Shown here piece by piece: positions 35,142-41,701 of a stretch of DNA of 41,701 bases (its first letter is position 1; each line of letters opens with the position of its first letter). Made by a program: the position numbers and the translations under genes. Under the pieces are notes generated by a model, which made no database searches, was not told where the DNA came from, and worked only from the letters and a program-made list of their open reading frames with translations. Origin of the DNA: Oceanobacillus senegalensis (GTDB taxonomy: Bacteria; Bacillota; Bacilli; Bacillales; Amphibacillaceae); NCBI RefSeq assembly GCF_900176885.1, contig NZ_LT839648.1:3018403-3060103 (forward strand), written 5' to 3'.

Positions 35142-35836
35142 CTTTTCCCTTTCTGAGCCTTCAACCAATTCGCTTCCGCTTCTGCCAAGCGTAAATAATT
35201 TGGCGTAAGAGTATGCGTATTATCTACTTCTTTAGAAAGCCCTGCTAACCCTAAGAAACTAGGGTTAGGAATATGATATGGACCTGCAGGAATAACGGCC
35301 TTTTCTCCTAGTACTTCCTTTATCTGTTCCAGATGCAAGGAAAGATCAGGACTTAAAAATAAAACTTCCTGATTTTCATTTGCTAATCTATCTAAAACAT
35401 CAACCATTAATATATTTTTTTCCTCATCAACAGATATCAACTGTTGATCCTGCCATTGATAAATACCTGTATAAACTAATCCACGTCTTGCATCAAAAAA
35501 TGGACAAATATATCCATTAAAAAATTGTCCATGATATGCCAAAATTTCCAAACTAGATACGCCAACTACTGGAATGTCTAGTGCCCATGCCATTGACTTA
35601 GCAGTTGAAAGACCAATTCGAACACCAGTATAGGAACCAGGTCCTTTTGCAACCACAATTTTATCTAATTGGTCCGGAGTCATGGAAACTTCCTCCATTA
35701 ATTGATTTATAGCAGGCATTAATCGGACAGAATGATTCTTCGTAATGTTTGTCACGATTTCCCCTATCACTATTTCATCCTGTAAAATAGCAACTCCCAT
35801 TACTTGATTAGATGTATCAATTGTAAGTACATTCAT
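35138..35836 (-). CDS. tsaB: tRNA t6A synthesis protein TsaB
   Basis: This 232-residue ASKHA-fold partner of TsaD stabilises and activates it and has lost metal binding. It begins MNVLTIDTSNQVMGVAIL and contains the diagnostic VAKGPGSYTGVRIGLSTAKSMAWALDIPVVGVSSLE and DARRGLVYTGIYQW. Its end runs into rimI. AGGAG precedes the start at a proper distance, and tsaE ends 12 bases upstream. Confidence 0.96.
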   Translation of the reverse strand: MNVLTIDTSNQVMGVAILQDEIVIGEIVTNITKNHSVRLMPAINQLMEEVSMTPDQLDKIVVAKGPGSYTGVRIGLSTAKSMAWALDIPVVGVSSLEILAYHGQFFNGYICPFFDARRGLVYTGIYQWQDQQLISVDEEKNILMVDVLDRLANENQEVLFLSPDLSLHLEQIKEVLGEKAVIPAGPYHIPNPSFLGLAGLSKEVDNTHTLTPNYLRLAEAEANWLKAQKGKR

Positions 35837-35848
35837 ATTTTGTAACTC

Positions 35849-36304
35849 CTAACTCAACAATTCATTCACGATGGATTCATAGTGGTAACTATTTGAAGTA
35901 AACTCAATCACCCTTGAATCCCCTTCTTGGTAACTAATTTTTACATTTAAACGTTCTGTTGGTAAAAAATCTTCAATAAATGTTGCCCACTCTACAACCG
36001 TAATTCCTTCACCGTGAAAATACTCATCAAATCCAATATCTTCATCTGAGTTTTCTAATCGGTAAACATCCATGTGATATAAAGGTAACCTACCTTCATA
36101 TTCTTTTACAATAGTAAAAGTCGGACTATTTACAGTTCGTTTAACACCTAAACCTCTTGCAAGTCCCTTTGTAAATGTAGTTTTTCCAGCACCCAAATCT
36201 CCTTCCAACGTCAAAACATCACCAGGCTTAAGTAAAGAAGCTAATTTTTCACCTAGCTGCATCGTTTCATCTGATGAATGGGTGTCGGTATTGTGTTTAC
36301 TCAA
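35849..36304 (-). CDS. tsaE: tRNA t6A synthesis ATPase TsaE
   Basis: This small P-loop ATPase of about 151 residues regulates the TsaB-TsaD complex. It has GDVLTLEGDLGAGKTTFTKGLA (Walker A), NSPTFTIVKEYEG, LYHMDVYRLEN and GITVVEWATFIEDFLP. I choose the TTG at 36304, which has AGGTGAT six bases upstream; the GTG at 36313 is only two bases from GAGGTAG. It begins nine bases after thiL ends. Confidence 0.95.
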   Translation of the reverse strand: MSKHNTDTHSSDETMQLGEKLASLLKPGDVLTLEGDLGAGKTTFTKGLARGLGVKRTVNSPTFTIVKEYEGRLPLYHMDVYRLENSDEDIGFDEYFHGEGITVVEWATFIEDFLPTERLNVKISYQEGDSRVIEFTSNSYHYESIVNELLS

Positions 36305-36313
36305 AAATATCAC

Positions 36314-37276
36314 CTACCTCAAATGGTTATACCCCTTTTTATGTAATAATCGTTTCTCATTATTAATGTTTAAAAATACACGTGTTTGATTATCAGATGT
36401 CACTTTACCAATCTTCGTAACTGGTAATTCAAATTGTTTCGCTATTTGTTGAAGACTTTCCCATTCATTTGGAGAGACGGTTCCAATTAATTCAAAATCT
36501 TCTCCACCATAATATTTCCACTTATGTTGTAATTCATCAGAAAACTGTTGAAAAGAAATAGAGGTCGGAATCAATTTATCTTCTAGCTCTATGGTTACGT
36601 GAGAGGATTCTGCAATTTCATTCGCTTCACTAGCAACTCCATCACTAATATCATTAAGCGCGATTCGAGATAAGTTTCTTAAATTAGATGAAAATTGAAC
36701 ACGTGGTGATGGCATACGATGCCTTTGAATATAATAATCTGCATCTGTGTAGCTTCCATCTGTCGTCAGTAAATGAAAGCCAGCTTGGGAGTCACCTAAT
36801 GTACCTGTTACAAATACATAATCCCCTATTCTTGCATTACTACGATAACGCTCCTTCCCATTCATAGTATAGCCAATTACGGTAATAGAAATGGTTAATT
36901 CCTTACCTGAAACCGTATCTCCACCAATGATGTCCATCTGATATTGAGAAGCTAATTCATTCATTCCACCAAATATATCTTTTAGTTGATCAAAGTTCCA
37001 CCTGCTTGGAATAACAATAGAAACTAAATAGAATGCCGGAGTGGCTCCCATAGCCGCTAAATCACTAAGATTCGCTGCTAGAGCACGATAACCAACATGG
37101 TATGGTTTCATGGTTTCTAATGAAAAGTGTATATCCTCCACAAACGTATCAACTGATGTCACCAAGTTCTGATTCGTTGCTTGTATGACCGCAGCATCAT
37201 CACCAATTCCCTTTATTAATGAAGATTGATGATTGGAATGTGGAGTTATCGAATCTATAAATGAAAATTCATCCAT
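36314..37276 (-). CDS. thiL: Thiamine-monophosphate kinase ThiL
   Basis: This 320-residue enzyme phosphorylates thiamine monophosphate to the active cofactor thiamine pyrophosphate. The PurM-like fold is seen in GIGDDAAVI, VTSVDTFVEDIHF, ALAANLSDLAAMGATP, DIIGGDTV and, in the second half, ISDGVASEANEIAE and YYGGEDFELIGTV. The sequence before the ATG has only a weak GGTGAA. It is the first gene of the thiL-tsaE-tsaB-rimI-tsaD operon, the same order as in B. subtilis. Confidence 0.95.
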   Translation of the reverse strand: MDEFSFIDSITPHSNHQSSLIKGIGDDAAVIQATNQNLVTSVDTFVEDIHFSLETMKPYHVGYRALAANLSDLAAMGATPAFYLVSIVIPSRWNFDQLKDIFGGMNELASQYQMDIIGGDTVSGKELTISITVIGYTMNGKERYRSNARIGDYVFVTGTLGDSQAGFHLLTTDGSYTDADYYIQRHRMPSPRVQFSSNLRNLSRIALNDISDGVASEANEIAESSHVTIELEDKLIPTSISFQQFSDELQHKWKYYGGEDFELIGTVSPNEWESLQQIAKQFELPVTKIGKVTSDNQTRVFLNINNEKRLLHKKGYNHLR

Positions 37277-37426
37277 CTTAATTCACCAAATTTCTATATG
37301 AACTACACTTATGATAGCAAAAAGAACGGTAAAAGGAAAAAATAACTATTTCGGGTGACATGCTTTTTAGGGTTAAATAGTCAATCTAGAGGTGTACTAA
37401 TATGATGAAGTAAATTTACTCTTTTC

Positions 37427-37597
37427 CGCAAAGAAAAATGGGTCAAAACCATTGAAGAACACTCAAGTGAACCATCTTTTTAAACAAAACTAAAAAATGA
37501 TGAAGAACTCTATAGAAACATCGTAATTTATGAAAAAGAACTAGAGCGATTATTCATTAGAAGCAAGGGAATATTAACTATCCCAGACGGATCATAA
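37427..37597 (+). pseudogene. Coding remnant of unknown family
   Basis: The plus-strand frame reads RKEKWVKTIEEHSSEPSF, one stop codon, then TKLKNDEELYRNIVIYEKEL and ERLFIRSKGILTIPDGS before a second stop. The helix-rich, charged composition on both sides of the stop suggests the remains of one real protein. I do not recognise it. Confidence 0.35.
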
Positions 37598-37741
37598 ACA
37601 CTTAAAAATTGCACTTTTTATACTTACTGAAGGGGCGCCTTTTAAATGATGTAACCCAGAACTTAATGATAGACAAGAAGTATTTAAGATAGTTATCAAT
37701 GCAATGCCATTAATTAGCAGCATAAATAAAGTGAATCTCAA

Positions 37742-37862
37742 TCAGTGGGGGTTATCGACGCACAGGACGTGCTAGTGTCGACAATGCGACAAATGTTTTC
37801 GGTAGGGCGAGCAATCGCAGTCCCAGGACGTCGCGTTTTGTTGACCTTTCATCCCCCACTGA
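37742..37862 (-). ncRNA. Bacillaceae-1-type structured RNA
   Basis: Outer arms TCAGTGGGGG (37742-37751) and CCCCCACTGA (37853-37862) close a 121-nt structure. On the minus strand an inner hairpin reads GCAC-GUCCU-GUGC (37760-37772), continued by CGAC and GUCG beyond a small internal loop, and a second GUCCU occurs at 37825-37829, though I do not find an equally clean stem there. Two terminal loops of consensus RUCCU and a position next to rRNA operons are what is published for the Bacillaceae-1 RNA motif. It lies downstream of tRNA-Asp on the same strand. Its function is unknown. Confidence 0.72.
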
Positions 37863-38045
37863 AACAAAGGAACAAAGGCTAAAGTCACAACGTCCGTTGC
37901 AACGCCTCCTGAGACCTACGCCCTGTAGGCCCGAACGAATCGGGCTTTTAGGGGCAGTTTATACCACGAGGGTATGACACAAGGCCCTCCCTCACCTAAA
38001 ATGATTATTGTTTCCTCCATTTTTGAGGTGGGGGGGATTATTGCT
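37863..38045. other. Further structured non-coding region
   Basis: Beside the structured RNA this C+G-richer stretch holds several dyads: CAACG-TC-CGTTG at 37889-37900, the terminator-like hairpin at 37929-37949, and a large arm pair CCTCCCTCACCT (37986-37998) with AGGTGGGGGG (38026-38035). No open frame is present. It may be a second non-coding RNA or part of the first one's transcript. Confidence 0.45.
37929..37949 (+). terminator. Terminator-like hairpin
   Basis: GCCCGA pairs with TCGGGC around a five-base loop and is followed by TTTT on the plus strand. No plus-strand gene is visible upstream except the remnant at 37427-37597. Confidence 0.5.
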
Positions 38046-38372
38046 TCTTAACCTGCGATAAATTGACTTCATTTTCTCGATAAGAGTGAAGATTGAATCT
38101 CATTTCCTCAGGGAATATACCCCTGATGTTTAGCCTTACCCTACTAAACTGCAAATACAAATAAGTACGTCATCTAGTTATTTTGTACCCTATGCCAGAT
38201 TGCATCAATGCAGACGAAAAAAACGTTTCTGGACCAGAAAATAGAGCCTATCCCCTAGTAAAAATGCTACTCGTAAAAAATTAACATACGATAGGTGTAT
38301 TAGAGTTATCCAAAGACTTGAAAAAGTATTTGACATTGTTCGCTAAACTATAATCACTTTTATCTAAACACT
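38046..38372. other. Non-coding A+T-rich gap
   Basis: I see no gene or strong structure here. A TTGACA at 38330 and a TATAAT at 38349 lie on the plus strand but only 13 bp apart, too close for a normal promoter. Confidence 0.4.
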
Positions 38373-38406
38373 AAAAAACACACGATTCAAATAATCATGT
38401 GTGTGC
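38373..38406 (-). terminator. Terminator of the rRNA-tRNA operon
   Basis: On the minus strand a stem of CACACATGATT with AATCGTGTGT (one bulge) around a five-base loop is followed by six T, about 15 bases after tRNA-Asp. Confidence 0.85.
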
Positions 38407-38422
38407 TTTATACATATTAAAC

Positions 38423-38499
38423 TGGCGGTCCGGACGGGACTCGAACCCGCGACCTCCTGCGTGACAGGCAGGCATTCTAACCAACTGAACTACCGGACC
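38423..38499 (-). tRNA. tRNA-Asp (GUC)
   Basis: The acceptor stem GGTCCGG/CCGGACC is complete with an encoded CCA end. The D arm TAGTTCAGTTGGTTA, anticodon arm CCTGCCT-GTC-ACGCAGG and T arm GCGGGTTCGAGTCCCGT are all regular. The anticodon GUC reads aspartate codons. It is the last gene of the ribosomal RNA operon. Confidence 0.97.
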
Positions 38500-38521
38500 T
38501 ATAAAAAAGTGCATAAAAAAA

Positions 38522-38637
38522 GCCTGGCGGCGTCCTACTCTCGCAGGGGTTAATCCCAACTACCATCGGCGCTGGAGAGCTTAACTACTGTGTTCGGCAT
38601 GGGAACAGGTGTGACCTCTCCGCCATTACTACCAGGC
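38522..38637 (-). rRNA. rrf: 5S ribosomal RNA
   Basis: This 116-nt gene begins GCCTGGTAGTAATGGCGGAG and ends GCCGCCAGGC on the minus strand, with the terminal helix GCCTGG/CCAGGC and the conserved loop region CCCATGCCGAACACAG. It lies between 23S and tRNA-Asp. Confidence 0.97.
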
Positions 38638-38663
38638 CTACAGGATATAGGTCGATTGGTATT

Positions 38664-38680
38664 GTTCACAGGACGTGAAC
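38664..38680 (-). ncRNA. GUCCU hairpin in the 23S-5S spacer
   Basis: On the minus strand GUUCAC-GUCCU-GUGAAC forms a perfect 6-bp stem with the same five-base loop as the inner hairpin of the Bacillaceae-1-type RNA. A second small dyad, GGTTTTAACC, lies directly beside it at 38681-38690. The spacer is otherwise A+T rich. Confidence 0.6.
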
Positions 38681-38782
38681 GGTTTTAACCGAACCTCCCT
38701 GAATGTTTTAAAATAGTTATACCTTGAAAATATACCTTGAAAACTAAATAAGAGATAATCACTGACATCCTTTAAGAAGTTA

Positions 38783-41699
<2,917 letters not shown>

Positions 41700-41701
41700 A
41701 A

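Noticed and set aside
38330..38354. TTGACA and TATAAT on the plus strand before the remnant-free gap
   Set aside because: The hexamers are separated by only 13 bp and no gene follows on that strand.

Overview
The window reads as chromosomal DNA of a low-GC, Gram-positive, endospore-former-type bacterium of the family Bacillaceae, most like the salt-tolerant Virgibacillus/Oceanobacillus/Lentibacillus group. The evidence is the A+T-rich coding sequence, strong AGGAGG-type ribosome binding sites with many TTG and GTG starts, the CIRCE-controlled groESL operon, and the Bacillus-type order thiL-tsaE-tsaB-rimI-tsaD-(ABC-F)-rex-ydiK/ydiL-groESL. The genus is an inference.

Layout. 1-1375: a complete ISL3-type insertion sequence. 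1376-5611: a cold-shock gene, a decayed methyltransferase, a cadCA cadmium/zinc resistance operon and small genes. 5957-8619: two secreted phosphoesterases. 8750-10140: remnants, a CBO0543-type membrane protein and a mostly empty stretch. 10076-11683: a PadR regulator with a chromate transporter behind a large palindrome. 12053-14802: a solitary glycine-betaine binding lipoprotein and an NCS1 (cytosine/purine type) permease. 15059-17324: DUF4256, a flavin reductase-like protein, and an ArsR regulator with an SRPBCC protein. 17448-24348: an eight-gene leftward operon (LacI regulator, hxlB-like, eda, TRAP dctP-dctQ-dctM, KDG-kinase-like, hxlA-like). 24360-25920: a graveyard of an integrated element (repressor tail, frameshifted membrane protein, internally deleted integrase) ending just behind groEL. 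25930-37276: the conserved housekeeping block. 37277-41701: a non-coding region with a structured RNA, then tRNA-Asp, 5S and an essentially whole 23S rRNA gene, all on the minus strand.

How genes work together. The sugar-acid operon should import an acid through the TRAP transporter, phosphorylate it and cleave it to pyruvate and glyceraldehyde-3-phosphate. The hxlB-like and hxlA-like genes at its two ends are unexpected and are the most interesting metabolic question here. TsaB, TsaE and TsaD make the t6A modification of tRNA, with RimI between them. GroES/GroEL are under HrcA. Rex senses NADH/NAD+.

The signals that most deserve a second look are non-coding. One is a dense cluster of DnaA boxes between rodA and tsaD, at the place where B. 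subtilis carries its gcp DnaA-box cluster. Another is a structured RNA downstream of the rRNA operon that matches the published description of the Bacillaceae-1 RNA (GUCCU loops), with an identical GUCCU hairpin inside the 23S-5S spacer. A third is an RNA hairpin in the insertion sequence that would hide the transposase ribosome binding site. No completely unknown multi-gene system was identified.
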